From a candidate division GN15 bacterium (GTDB lineage: Bacteria; Zixibacteria; MSB-5A5; GN15; FEB-12): 21,156 bases of DNA. A program made the translations under genes and the position numbers. How positions within the stretch are numbered: the stretch's first letter is position 1; every line of letters starts with the position of its first letter. Shown piece after piece: positions 1-8,130 of this stretch. A model generated the notes under the pieces. It did no database searches. It was not told the DNA's origin and saw nothing but the letters and a program-made list of their open reading frames with translations. The DNA lies in the NCBI GenBank assembly GCA_014729205.1, contig WJKG01000067.1:1-21156 (forward strand). The letters run 5' to 3'.

Positions 1-1
1 G

Positions 2-1150
2 CCTACGTTGGGCGGCCGCGTTGCCTCGTCGTATCAGTATTTTCCCAAGCTGTGTCCCCCTACCTGCGGGATCGAGATCAATCTCAAACGGATCCGCATC
101 AACCCGCACATTCGGGTGCTCACGCTGGCCGATATCGAGTCTGTCAGCGGCTCACCGGGCGATCTTGAGGTGAAGATCACGCTCAAGCCCCGCTATGTAA
201 ATGAACGTTGCACCTGCTGCGGTGAATGTGCCAAAGCCTGCGAGATCGAGCGTGACAACGATTTTAATTTCGGCATGGACAAGACAAAGGCGATCTACCT
301 TCCGCACATCATGGCCTATCCGCAGCGGTATGTGATCGACCCGGAGTATGTCAAGGATCCGGCCATGAAGAAATGTGTCGAGGCATGCGACTACGATGCA
401 ATTGAACTCGACATGCAGCCGCGAACGCTCACCGCGAAAGTTGGTGCCATTGTCTGGGCAACCGGCTGGAAGCCGTACGACGCCAACAAACTGGACAATC
501 TTGGGTTTGGTCGGGTCAAGAATGTCGTTACCAATGTGATGATGGAGCGCCTGGCCTCGCCAACCGGCCCCACCGAAGGTAAGATCCAGCGGCCATCGGA
601 TCAAAAGGAAATCACGTCGATCGGTTTTGTGCAGTGTGCGGGATCTCGCGATGAGAACCACCTGCCGTACTGTTCATCGATCTGCTGCCTGGCCTCAATG
701 AAGGAAGCCACGTACATCCGCGAACAGTACCCGGATGCTGAGATCCATATGTTCTATATTGATGTGCGCTCACCGGGCCGCATGGAGGACTTTTACGTCA
801 AGCGTCAGGAAGACGAGAAGTTCCATTTCCACCGCGGCAAGGTCGCCCGCATCACAGAGAATACCGCCAACGGCAACCCCATCCTGGAAGCCGAAAACAC
901 ACTCACCGGCGAGATGACCAGGACCGAGGTCGATATGGCCGTTCTGGCCACTGGCATGGTCCCGAACAACGTCGATATCAAGCCTCCGCTCGATACGCCA
1001 CTGGACGACTTCGGATTCGTTGTCCAGGGTGCTGAGCAGAACGGAGTCGTTGGTGCCGGGGTGGCGGTCAGGCCGCTCGATGTGTCTCAGTCGGTGCAGG
1101 ATGGTACCGGGGCTGCCCTGAAAGCTATGAACATCGGGGCAAGGAGGTAA
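2..1150 (+). CDS. qmoA: QmoA, HdrA-like flavoprotein of the Qmo complex (5' truncated by window edge)
   Basis: HdrA-type FAD/iron-sulfur protein. With QmoB it is thought to carry electrons between the quinone pool and APS reductase in the cytoplasm. The reading frame is open to the window edge and begins inside the protein with P-T-L-G-G-R-V-A, part of the flavin-binding region; the TTG at 8 is an internal Leu codon, not a start. After about 60 residues comes the ferredoxin-like CTCCGECAKAC cluster motif, then KKCVEACDYDAI, the WATGWKPYD segment, the QCAGSRD...YCSSICC block typical of HdrA, and LATGMVPN near the C-terminus. There is no C-terminal ferredoxin pair, which suits QmoA rather than QmoB or full HdrA. 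It ends 3 nt before qmoB, and its last codons hold the qmoB ribosome-binding site. Its FAD N-terminus and any upstream apr/sat genes lie outside the window. A generic HdrA paralogue is the alternative. Confidence 0.88.
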   Translation, partial: PTLGGRVASSYQYFPKLCPPTCGIEINLKRIRINPHIRVLTLADIESVSGSPGDLEVKITLKPRYVNERCTCCGECAKACEIERDNDFNFGMDKTKAIYLPHIMAYPQRYVIDPEYVKDPAMKKCVEACDYDAIELDMQPRTLTAKVGAIVWATGWKPYDANKLDNLGFGRVKNVVTNVMMERLASPTGPTEGKIQRPSDQKEITSIGFVQCAGSRDENHLPYCSSICCLASMKEATYIREQYPDAEIHMFYIDVRSPGRMEDFYVKRQEDEKFHFHRGKVARITENTANGNPILEAENTLTGEMTRTEVDMAVLATGMVPNNVDIKPPLDTPLDDFGFVVQGAEQNGVVGAGVAVRPLDVSQSVQDGTGAALKAMNIGARR

Positions 1151-1153
1151 GCG

Positions 1154-3433
1154 ATGGATCCCAAAGTAGGAATCTACATTTGCAAGGGTTGTGACATCGC
1201 TAAGACCGTCGATGTCGACAAGCTCGTCGAAGAAGTCGGCAAGGGCAAGAATGTCGCCCTGTGCAAGTCACAGGATGTCATGTGTGCCCGCGAAGCGGTG
1301 GAACAGATTAAGAAGGACATCGAGTCCGAAGAACTCAATAGAGTGGTGGTTGGGGCTTGCTCGCCGCGCGTCTTCCCGGAGTTGTTTGAGTTCGGCGAGA
1401 ACGTACTCACCGAGCGCGTTTCCCTGCGTGAACATGTCGCCTGGTCGCACGAGACCGACGATGAAGAAGACATGGAAATGCTGGCCCAGGACTATGTCAA
1501 CATGGGCCTGGCCAGGGTCAATCATACCGAGCCACCGGAACCGTTTACCGCTGAGACGTCAAAGGACGTCCTGGTTGTCGGCGGCGGTGTCGGCGGTATG
1601 ACCGCCGCCAAGGCGGTGGCTGATGCCGGCTACAAGGTGCACCTGGTCGAAAAGGAAGATCATCTCGGTGGCTGGGCTGCCAAGTGGACCAAGGTCTTCC
1701 CCAAAACGCCTCCTTATGACTCACTGGAGGACTTCGACCTGAGCACTCTCGTTCAGTCCGTTGAAAGCCACGACAACATAACCGTTCACAAGTCGGCCAC
1801 GGTAAAAAGGAGCAAAGGCCAGCCGGGTGAGTTCATGGTTGAACTCAACAACGGCACACCCGAGCCGTTTACGGTCGGTTCCATCATCCTTGCCTCCGGC
1901 TGGAAACCCTACGATCCGAAGAAGCTGGGCAAGTGGGGTTACGGCGTCTCACCTGATGTCGTCACGAATGTTCAGATGGAAGAGATGATGAAGAGTGGTG
2001 AGATCAAGCGTCCGTCCGATGGCAAGGCGCCCGAAAGCATCGCCTTTATCCAGTGCGCCGGCTCCCGCGACAAGGACTACCTGCCGTACTGTTCTTCCGT
2101 CTGCTGCCGCGTGTCCCTCAAGCAGGCCAAGTACGTCCGCGAGAAATACCCGGATGCCAAGGTCTACATCATCTACAAGGACCTGCGTTCACCGCAGCAG
2201 TACGAGATGTTCTATCAGAACGCACAGGCCGATGAAGGCACCTTCTTTACCAAGGGTGAGATCGGTGAGGTGACCTCCAACGGCGACGGACGGGTCACTG
2301 TCAACGTCTCTGAAACGTTGCTGGGTGAGGACATCCAGGTCAAGGCTGACATGGTCGTCCTGGCCACGGGCATGGTGCCGACTACCAAGGTCGAGGGCGT
2401 CAAGGGTGACCTGGACGTTATGGCTGAGGTGGCCGAAATGCTCGATGCGGGCGAGATACCGAAGAAGGAAGAAGAAGAGGAAGAGGCGATGGAGGACGGC
2501 AAGAAGGCCGCTGCCGGAGCCGAGAAGGGTGCCAGGATCCTGAACCTGTCGTACCGTCAGGGAACGGACCTGCCCACACTGAAATACGGCTTCCCGGATT
2601 CGCACTTCATCTGTTTCCCGTATGAGACCCGCCGTACGGCTGTCTATGCGGTCGGTGGCGTACGTTCGCCCATGGATCTGGCCAGCACTATCAACGATGC
2701 TTACGGCGCCGGCCTTAAGGCCATTCAGGCAGTCGAAAGCGTCGCCAAGGGCTCGGCGGTCCATCCGCGCGCGGGCGACTTGTCGTATCCTGAGTTCTTC
2801 TTGCAGCGCTGTACACAGTGTAAACGCTGTACCGAGGAGTGCCCGTTTGGTGCCCTCGACGAGGATGACAAGGGTACACCCAAGCCGAATCCCTTCCGCT
2901 GCCGTCGCTGTGGCGTCTGCATGGGTGCCTGTCCGGAACGTATCGTGACCTTCAAGAACTACAACATCAGCATGGTCTCGAACATGATCAAATCGATCTC
3001 CATGCCTGACGAGTTCGATGAGAAGCCACGCATCCTGGCCTTCGTATGCGAGAACGACGCCATGCCTGCGCTGGAAATGGCCGCCTCCTTGCGCATGAAA
3101 TACAATGAAATGATCCGAATCATCCCCCTGCGCTGCCTGGGTTCCATGAATACCATCTGGATTGGCGATGCCCTCTCCAATGGCTTTGATGGTGTCATTC
3201 TCCTGGGCTGCCGTAAGGGAGAGGATTACCAGTGTCACTTCGTGCGCGGTTCGGAACTGGCTGAGTATCGTATGGAGAATGTCCGCGAGAAGCTCAAGCA
3301 GCTCGTCCTTGAGGAAGAGCGTGTCGAAGTGCATGAAGTCGCAATCTCGGAATTCCATAAGATCCCGAAGATTTTCAACGACTTCCTGGAGACAATCGAC
3401 TCGGTCGGCCTCAACCCCTACAAAGGGATGTAA
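1154..3433 (+). CDS. qmoB: QmoB, HdrA-like flavoprotein with C-terminal MvhD/FlpD-like domain
   Basis: 759-residue iron-sulfur flavoprotein, the usual QmoB size; partner of QmoA in electron transfer to or from APS reductase. It opens with IYICKGCDIAKTV, then GACSPRVFPE, and the FAD fold VVGGGVGGMTAA near residue 140. The HdrA block QCAGSRDKDYLPYCSSVCC matches QmoA closely, so the two are paralogues. An acidic/Ala-rich insertion (KKEEEEEE, about residues 437-462) separates the flavin halves. Two [4Fe-4S] motifs start at C553 (CTQCKRCTEECP) and follow at CRRCGVCMGACP. The last ~130 residues are MvhD/FlpD-like, with Cys in FVCEND, PLRCLGS and LGCRKGEDYQC. Start ATG is set by AAGGAGG at 1141-1147. 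An intrinsic terminator follows directly; no membrane subunit gene (qmoC) comes next. Confidence 0.9.
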   Translation: MDPKVGIYICKGCDIAKTVDVDKLVEEVGKGKNVALCKSQDVMCAREAVEQIKKDIESEELNRVVVGACSPRVFPELFEFGENVLTERVSLREHVAWSHETDDEEDMEMLAQDYVNMGLARVNHTEPPEPFTAETSKDVLVVGGGVGGMTAAKAVADAGYKVHLVEKEDHLGGWAAKWTKVFPKTPPYDSLEDFDLSTLVQSVESHDNITVHKSATVKRSKGQPGEFMVELNNGTPEPFTVGSIILASGWKPYDPKKLGKWGYGVSPDVVTNVQMEEMMKSGEIKRPSDGKAPESIAFIQCAGSRDKDYLPYCSSVCCRVSLKQAKYVREKYPDAKVYIIYKDLRSPQQYEMFYQNAQADEGTFFTKGEIGEVTSNGDGRVTVNVSETLLGEDIQVKADMVVLATGMVPTTKVEGVKGDLDVMAEVAEMLDAGEIPKKEEEEEEAMEDGKKAAAGAEKGARILNLSYRQGTDLPTLKYGFPDSHFICFPYETRRTAVYAVGGVRSPMDLASTINDAYGAGLKAIQAVESVAKGSAVHPRAGDLSYPEFFLQRCTQCKRCTEECPFGALDEDDKGTPKPNPFRCRRCGVCMGACPERIVTFKNYNISMVSNMIKSISMPDEFDEKPRILAFVCENDAMPALEMAASLRMKYNEMIRIIPLRCLGSMNTIWIGDALSNGFDGVILLGCRKGEDYQCHFVRGSELAEYRMENVREKLKQLVLEEERVEVHEVAISEFHKIPKIFNDFLETIDSVGLNPYKGM

Positions 3434-3458
3434 GACGACAGTATTAGTCGTGTTTGAT

Positions 3459-3490
3459 AAGGAACCCCCCAATCTTGGGGGGTTCTTTTT
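3459..3490 (+). terminator. Rho-independent terminator after qmoB
   Basis: GAACCCCCC (3462-3470) and GGGGGGTTC (3477-3485) form a perfect 9-bp stem with a 6-nt AATCTT loop, followed directly by TTTTT (3486-3490). It lies 26 nt after the qmoB stop and closes the qmo unit. A small 5-bp hairpin (ACGAC/GTCGT, 3435-3451) sits between the stop codon and the terminator. Confidence 0.93.
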
Positions 3491-3727
3491 GTTCGGTCCT
3501 GACCAAATGAGCGCCGCAGGCCCGCCAACTACAGGACGCAAATATGATGTGTTTTTGGCTGATCTGAGTACTGTCGATAGACCACCAGAACGAGTCAGAC
3601 AACCCCGAAATCTACATGTTAAGTAATTGTTGTGTAATGACATAAGGGCCATTCTGAGTGGCCGAAGGGCCTTGGTGAAAGAATGCTGTGAATAGCGGGA
3701 GCTAAAGAAAATTTTCACATTTTGCGC

Positions 3728-3756
3728 TTGACTCCCGAGGCCAAAATCATTATCAA
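3728..3756 (+). promoter_or_regulatory. Candidate sigma70-type promoter of the dsrABD operon
   Basis: TTGACT (3728-3733) and TATCAA (3751-3756) are separated by 17 nt. An A/T-rich UP-element-like tract that includes GAAAATTTTC lies just upstream. An inverted repeat ATCATT-N9-AATGAT (3746-3766) overlaps the -10 box and could be an operator. The prediction rests on consensus matching only. Confidence 0.55.
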
Positions 3757-3832
3757 AACAAATGATCAAATAGTGAAAAAAATAACGAGTGTGCCGGGAA
3801 AAGCTTACTACACCCGTAAGGAATACCGAAGA

Positions 3833-3850
3833 TTGTGACGATAATCACAA
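3833..3850 (+). promoter_or_regulatory. CRP/FNR-family operator, HcpR-like palindrome (copy 1, dsrA)
   Basis: TTGTGA-CGATAA-TCACAA is a perfect 6-bp dyad with a 6-nt spacer. It matches the consensus I recall for HcpR, the CRP/FNR-family regulator reported for sulfate-reduction genes in Desulfovibrio (TTGTGA-N6-TCACAA), and also the E. coli CRP core TGTGA-N6-TCACA. It lies 71 nt before the dsrA start codon and about 80 nt downstream of the best promoter -10 box. A second exact copy lies before the dsrMKJOP operon at 10441-10458. The regulator gene is not in the window. Confidence 0.75.
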
Positions 3851-3920
3851 GCAACTCGTTGGAGTGACACAGGCAATAAGAAGACTTTCAACGGTTTACT
3901 ATTCGAACTGAGGAGTTGCA

Positions 3921-5120
3921 ATGGCTGACAATCTACCAAAAACGCCACAGCTTGATGAGCTTGAAAAGGGCGGTTGGCCGAGCTTCGTAAAGGAGATCAA
4001 AATGGCCGCCAAGGGTAGCCCCATGGCGGTGGATCTGCTGGGCCAATTGGAGCAGTCCTACACCGAGAAGATCGGCCACTGGAAACACGGTGGTATCGTG
4101 GGCGTCATGGGTTATGGTGGCGGCGTGATTGGTCGCTACTCCGATCTCCCGGACAAGTGGCCCAACATCTCTCATTTCCACACCATGCGTATCAATCAGC
4201 CGTCCGGTTGGTATTACACCTCCGACGCTCTGCGCAAGCTCTGTGACATTTGGGAAAGACACGGCTCAGGCCTGACTAACATGCATGGTTCTACCGGTGA
4301 CATCATTCTGCTGGGTACACGTACCGAGGAACTGGAGCCGACCTTCGAAGAGCTGGCCAAAATCGACTTCGATATCGGTGGTTCCGGTTCGGATCTTCGT
4401 ACCCCGTCGTGCTGCTGCGGTCAGTCCCGCTGCGAATGGGCGTGCTATGACACCATGGGTGCCTGCTACGACCTGACGATGCACTACCAGGATGAGCTGC
4501 ACCGTCCGGCCTTCCCGTACAAGTTCAAGTTCAAATTCTCCGGCTGCCCGAACGACTGCGTGGCCTCGATTGCTCGTGCCGATTTGTCTTTCCTGGGGAC
4601 GTGGCGCGATGACATCCGGATCGATCAGGATGCGGTACGCGAATATGTGGATCGCGGCATGGACATCAATGAAGAAGTTATCAGCCGCTGCCCGGGCAAT
4701 TGCATGGAGTTCGACGGCAAAGAGCTGCATATCGAGAACAGCTTCTGCAAGCGCTGCATGCACTGCATCAACATCATGCCCAAGGCACTACGCCCCGGCA
4801 CCGACACCGGCGCTACCATCTTGATTGGTTCCAAGGCTCCTATCATCGAGGGTGCACTGCTTTCTTCCGTGCTGATTCCGTTCTACAAGATGGAACCCCC
4901 GTATGATGATCTCAAAGAGTTGATCGAAGAGATCTGGGACGTCTGGGCTGAAGAAGGTAAGAATCGCGAGCGTGTGGGTGAGTTCATCCAGCGCGTTGGC
5001 ATGGGTAACTTCCTGGATGCTATTGGCCTGGATCCGGTTCCGGAAATGGTCGCGCATCCGCGTGAGAACCCGTACGTCTTCTTCGAAGAGGACGAGGATG
5101 AAGATGAGGACGAAGGCTGA
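3921..5120 (+). CDS. dsrA: Dissimilatory sulfite reductase alpha subunit DsrA
   Basis: Cytoplasmic DsrA of the alpha2beta2 enzyme that reduces sulfite with siroheme and hands sulfur to DsrC. Cys spacing matches known DsrA: C165-x5-C171 and C209-x3-C213 (CPNDC) at the siroheme/[4Fe-4S] site, then C257 with C276-x2-C279-x2-C282 for the inserted ferredoxin cluster. The 37-residue gap between C171 and C209 equals that of Desulfovibrio DsrA as I recall it. Start ATG follows GAGG (AACTGAGGAGTTGCA). At 399 residues it is somewhat shorter than the ~437-residue Desulfovibrio protein. The C-terminus is a striking acidic tail ([11 protein letters not shown]). dsrB follows after 62 nt. Whether it is of reductive or oxidative type needs a tree; dsrD nearby argues for reductive. 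Confidence 0.97.
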   Translation: MADNLPKTPQLDELEKGGWPSFVKEIKMAAKGSPMAVDLLGQLEQSYTEKIGHWKHGGIVGVMGYGGGVIGRYSDLPDKWPNISHFHTMRINQPSGWYYTSDALRKLCDIWERHGSGLTNMHGSTGDIILLGTRTEELEPTFEELAKIDFDIGGSGSDLRTPSCCCGQSRCEWACYDTMGACYDLTMHYQDELHRPAFPYKFKFKFSGCPNDCVASIARADLSFLGTWRDDIRIDQDAVREYVDRGMDINEEVISRCPGNCMEFDGKELHIENSFCKRCMHCINIMPKALRPGTDTGATILIGSKAPIIEGALLSSVLIPFYKMEPPYDDLKELIEEIWDVWAEEGKNRERVGEFIQRVGMGNFLDAIGLDPVPEMVAHPRENPYVFFEEDEDEDEDEG

Positions 5121-5182
5121 TACGGCCATTCGAGCATCAAAGATGAGAAACGCAAATAACGTTACACTTATAGAGGTTTGAC

Positions 5183-6262
5183 ATGGCAGATGTTCAGGAA
5201 AGAAGAACTGACTTTGGCCCGCCTCATTATGAGCAGTTTCTGCCGCCGGTAATCAAAGAGAACTACGGCAAGTGGAAATATCATGAGATCCTCAAGCCGG
5301 GTGTCATGGTGCACGTGTCGGAAACCGGCGCCAAGATCTGGACTGTTCGCGCGGCCTCAGGGCGGCTTCTCGCCATTGACAAGATCCGCACCTTCTGCGA
5401 TCTCGCTGACAAATACTGTGGCGGTTACTTCCGCTTCACCAGTCGTCACAATGTCGAGTTCCTGCTGGATTCCGATGAGAAGATCGATGATTTGATCAAG
5501 GACCTGGCCGACATTGGTCACCCCGTGGGTGGTCTGGCCAATTCCATTACCGCTATCGTCCATACCCAGGGCTGGGTTCACTGTCACTCAGCGGCTACCG
5601 ATGCCTCCGGTATCGTCAAGGCCGTGATGGACGATCTGATGGAGTATTTCGAAAATATGAAGCTGCCGGGTAAGCTGCGTATTGCCCTGGCCTGCTGTCT
5701 GAATATGTGCGGTGCTGTGCACTGCTCCGATATCGCCATCCTTGGTATTCACCGTAAGCCCCCGGTGATCGACCACAGCCGTCTGAATAAGCTGTGTGAA
5801 ATCCCGAACGTTAGCGCATCGTGCCCGACGGCGGCGATTCGTCCGGCTACCGTCGACGGTAACCCGTCGGTGGAAGTGATCGAAGAGCGCTGTATGTACT
5901 GTGCCAACTGCTTTACGGTGTGTCCGGCCATGCCGCTCAACGACCCGGAGAACGATGGTGTTTCCATCTGGGTCGGCGGCAAGGTGTCGAACGCCCGCTG
6001 CGAGCCGATGTTCTCCAAGCTGGCGATTCCGTACATTCCCAATAACCCGCCGCGCTGGCCCGAAGTTACCGCGGCTGTACGCAACCTCGTGGAACTGTGG
6101 GCCAAGAATGCCCGCAAGCACGAGCGGATGGGTGAATGGATTAACCGAATTGGTTGGCCGAAGTTCTTCAAGATGGCCGGTATTGAATTCACCAAGATGC
6201 ACATCGATGACTTCAAGCATGCCGGCCTGACCTTTAAGCGGTCAGCCCATCTAACCTTCTAA
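5183..6262 (+). CDS. dsrB: Dissimilatory sulfite reductase beta subunit DsrB
   Basis: Beta subunit of sulfite reductase, which binds the catalytically active siroheme-[4Fe-4S] centre. The ligand pattern C134-x36-C171-C172-x3-C176 (ACCLNMC) exactly reproduces the known DsrB spacing. A ferredoxin domain follows, with SASCPTAAI and the C237-x2-C-x2-C-x3-C247 motif ([12 protein letters not shown]). The length of 359 residues is usual for DsrB. The ATG follows GAGG in a short 62-nt gap after dsrA, in keeping with co-transcription. dsrD starts 11 nt downstream. Confidence 0.97.
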   Translation: MADVQERRTDFGPPHYEQFLPPVIKENYGKWKYHEILKPGVMVHVSETGAKIWTVRAASGRLLAIDKIRTFCDLADKYCGGYFRFTSRHNVEFLLDSDEKIDDLIKDLADIGHPVGGLANSITAIVHTQGWVHCHSAATDASGIVKAVMDDLMEYFENMKLPGKLRIALACCLNMCGAVHCSDIAILGIHRKPPVIDHSRLNKLCEIPNVSASCPTAAIRPATVDGNPSVEVIEERCMYCANCFTVCPAMPLNDPENDGVSIWVGGKVSNARCEPMFSKLAIPYIPNNPPRWPEVTAAVRNLVELWAKNARKHERMGEWINRIGWPKFFKMAGIEFTKMHIDDFKHAGLTFKRSAHLTF

Positions 6263-6273
6263 AGGGGTTTGTA

Positions 6274-6519
6274 ATGAAGTCAGTTGATGAAGTAGCAGAT
6301 GCCATGTACGAAATGGTCAAGGATGCTCAGGCCGTCAAGAAGAAGCTGAAACCCATGGATCTCACCAAGGCCATGATTGCGACCTACGGTGATGAAGTGG
6401 ACAAGAAGCTCTGCAAGGCGGCCATCAAGGAGTTGATCAACTCCGGACGATGCGTCTACACGTACTTTGGCGGTAGCTTTATTGAGATTCCGCACCGGGA
6501 GGGTGCAGCTAACGACTAA
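6274..6519 (+). CDS. dsrD: DsrD, winged-helix activator of sulfite reductase
   Basis: Small 81-residue protein. Its C-terminal half carries the DsrD-like signature INSGRCVYTYFGGSFIEIP, a winged-helix beta hairpin. DsrD was once thought to bind DNA but has been shown to stimulate DsrAB activity. It is used as a marker of the reductive (sulfite to sulfide) pathway because classical sulfur oxidisers lack it. AAAGGGG just upstream of the ATG serves as ribosome-binding site. It lies immediately after dsrB and 24 nt before dsrN, a classical dsrABD(N) arrangement. Confidence 0.88.
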   Translation: MKSVDEVADAMYEMVKDAQAVKKKLKPMDLTKAMIATYGDEVDKKLCKAAIKELINSGRCVYTYFGGSFIEIPHREGAAND

Positions 6520-6543
6520 GGTCTTCAAGCGGAGGTTGCGGCA

Positions 6544-8007
6544 ATGGTGGTGAGAACACCGCGTTTGGTGGTTGCCGGACTGTCGGGAGACAGCGGAAAA
6601 ACCATTGTCAGTCTGAGTCTGATCACCGGACTGCGCGAACGCGGCCTGACGGTGGCTCCCTTCAAGAAAGGCCCGGATTATATCGATCCTGCCTGGCTTG
6701 CCTGGGCCGCCGACGCTACCTGCCGGAACCTGGATACCTTTCTGATCGATGAACCGGTGGTGGTGCAGACGTTTTCCCGCCACGCTGCTGCTTCTGACAT
6801 CGCGGTTGTCGAAGGAAACAGAGGCCTGTTTGACGGCAAAGACGTTTCCGGATCGCATAGTACTGCGGGGCTTGCAAGGCTCTTGCAAGCCCCGGTTGTA
6901 TTGGTGGTCAACGCCACCAAGACAACTCGCACCATCGCCGCCCTTGTTCATGGGTGCATGACCTTCGAATCCGGCGTGAACATCGCCGGAGTCGTTTTGA
7001 ACCGAGTCGCCGGGCCGCGCCACGAACGTGTCGTGAGCCAGGCCATTGAAACCACCTGCGGCATCCCTGTGCTGGGTGTCATCCCGAGGATCAAACAGGA
7101 ACGCTCTCTGATCCCCGGACGCCACCTTGGCCTGGTGCCGCCAACCGAGATGGCTGAGCAATCGGCCGTCAAGCAGCGTATGATCGATATCGCCACCAAC
7201 CACCTCGATCTGGAACGAATTCGTTCTATCGCCGACGAGGCTCCCGGTCTTGAGCCTGCAGCGCCGCGGGAATGCGTGACGGTGGCCGAGCCGGTCAAGG
7301 TGGGCGTGTTCCGAGACTCGGTGTTCACGTTCTACTATCCGGAGAATCTGGAGGCACTGGAGCGCGCGGGTGCCGAGCTGGTTCCGATTTCATCGCTTGC
7401 GGATCCAGCCTTGCCGCCTATCGACGCGCTCTATATCGGGGGTGGCTTCCCCGAGACCCACGCCGAACGTCTGGTTGCCAACCGCGCCCTGATGTCATCG
7501 GTGCGAAAGGCGGCCGATGAAGGGCTGCCAATCTACGCCGAATGCGGCGGGTTAATCTACCTCTCGCGCTCGGTAACGTGGCAAGAAGAGCAGTTTGAGA
7601 TGGCGGGCGTATTGCCAGTCGACTTGATCATGACCAAAAAGCCTGCCGGACATGGTTACGTAAAGGCGGAGGTGGACAGCGACAATCCCTTCTTCGAGAA
7701 GGGGACGCAGATCAAAGGACACGAATTCCATTACTCGACCCCAATCGAGGAAGTCTCTTCGCCGACGTGTCTGGCCATCAAGACCGGCACCGGCCTGGCG
7801 CATGAGCGCGATGGTCTGGTGGTGGGGAATGTCTTCGCGGCGTACAGCCATCTGCATGCTGACAGCGTGCCGAGCTGGGCCGACGCGGTAGTCAGCCGTG
7901 CCCGGGAACACAGGAGCGCCGTCTCGCGAGACAAGGCGAATCAGTCGCGCGGAGATAACGAAACAGATGAGAGTGATTTGGACTCTAAACAGGTTTATGT
8001 GTATTAA
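6544..8007 (+). CDS. dsrN: DsrN, cobyrinate a,c-diamide synthase-like siroheme amidase
   Basis: CobB/CbiA-family glutamine-dependent amidotransferase of 487 residues. The P-loop is GLSGDSGKT (residues 12-20), followed by KKGPDYIDP, the NLD motif, and VEGNRGLFDG. The C-terminal class I glutamine amidotransferase domain has nucleophile C334 in AECGGLIYL, with GHEFHYS and SHLHADS in the expected His regions. In cobalamin synthesis the family amidates side chains a and c. Next to dsrAB it is called DsrN and is proposed to make siroheme amide (siroamide) for sulfite reductase. No other cobalamin genes are nearby, which favours that role. The last ~35 residues (after HRSAVSRDK) are polar and low in complexity. 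A 123-nt structured gap separates it from dsrL. An ATG after GGAGG is used. Confidence 0.9.
   Translation: MVVRTPRLVVAGLSGDSGKTIVSLSLITGLRERGLTVAPFKKGPDYIDPAWLAWAADATCRNLDTFLIDEPVVVQTFSRHAAASDIAVVEGNRGLFDGKDVSGSHSTAGLARLLQAPVVLVVNATKTTRTIAALVHGCMTFESGVNIAGVVLNRVAGPRHERVVSQAIETTCGIPVLGVIPRIKQERSLIPGRHLGLVPPTEMAEQSAVKQRMIDIATNHLDLERIRSIADEAPGLEPAAPRECVTVAEPVKVGVFRDSVFTFYYPENLEALERAGAELVPISSLADPALPPIDALYIGGGFPETHAERLVANRALMSSVRKAADEGLPIYAECGGLIYLSRSVTWQEEQFEMAGVLPVDLIMTKKPAGHGYVKAEVDSDNPFFEKGTQIKGHEFHYSTPIEEVSSPTCLAIKTGTGLAHERDGLVVGNVFAAYSHLHADSVPSWADAVVSRAREHRSAVSRDKANQSRGDNETDESDLDSKQVYVY
6867..6893. repeat. Perfect 11-bp inverted repeat inside dsrN
   Basis: GGGGCTTGCAA (6867-6877) and TTGCAAGCCCC (6883-6893) pair perfectly across a 5-nt loop. 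The segment encodes GLARLLQAP, a conserved part of the CobB/CbiA fold, so protein constraint and codon choice alone could produce it. No T-tract follows, so it is not a normal terminator. Confidence 0.7.
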
Positions 8008-8025
8008 TAGAGGATAATGTAGATA

Positions 8026-8097
8026 GGCTGGTTGACTATTCGGCGGTTGCACCGAAAAGACATCACCGAAAGACGGTGCCGAATAGCCGACCGAGCC
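8026..8097 (+). repeat. Large imperfect stem-loop between dsrN and dsrL
   Basis: CTATTCGGC (8036-8044) pairs perfectly with GCCGAATAG (8078-8086). The helix can extend inward (CACCG with CGGTG) across a 5-nt bulge and outward (GGCTGGT 8026-8032 with ACCGAGCC 8090-8097, one bulge). Within the loop, ACCGAAAAGAC and ACCGAAAGAC form a short direct repeat, giving an alternative CACCG/CGGTG hairpin. No U-tract follows, so it is not a standard terminator; an RNA processing or stability element inside the operon is possible. It matches no RNA family I recognise. Confidence 0.6.
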
Positions 8098-8130
8098 GAA
8101 TGAAGCGATATTCAACGAAAGAGAATCATC

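Larger units (their letters stand above)
3491..3920 (+). other. Long non-coding leader region upstream of dsrA
   Basis: This is most of the 487-nt gap between qmoB and dsrA. I see no credible gene. It holds a GGCCA/TGGCC small hairpin around 3650-3665, a GAAAATTTTC palindrome in an A/T-rich stretch (3707-3716), a sigma70-like promoter (3728-3756), a perfect dyad operator (3833-3850), and a GAGG ribosome-binding site just before the dsrA ATG. If transcription starts near 3763, the dsrA mRNA has a leader of about 157 nt. I do not recognise a known riboswitch in it. Confidence 0.6.

Noticed and set aside
8..10. TTG at position 8 as the start of qmoA
   Set aside because: The frame is open to the window edge and this codon lies in the flavin-binding L-G-G-R-V-A segment, so the gene is truncated rather than started here.
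2189..3769. 526-codon open frame on the minus strand across qmoB
   Set aside because: It is antisense to a gene with clear HdrA and MvhD motifs, lacks family signatures, and crosses the qmoB terminator. Codon bias of the real gene explains the open frame.
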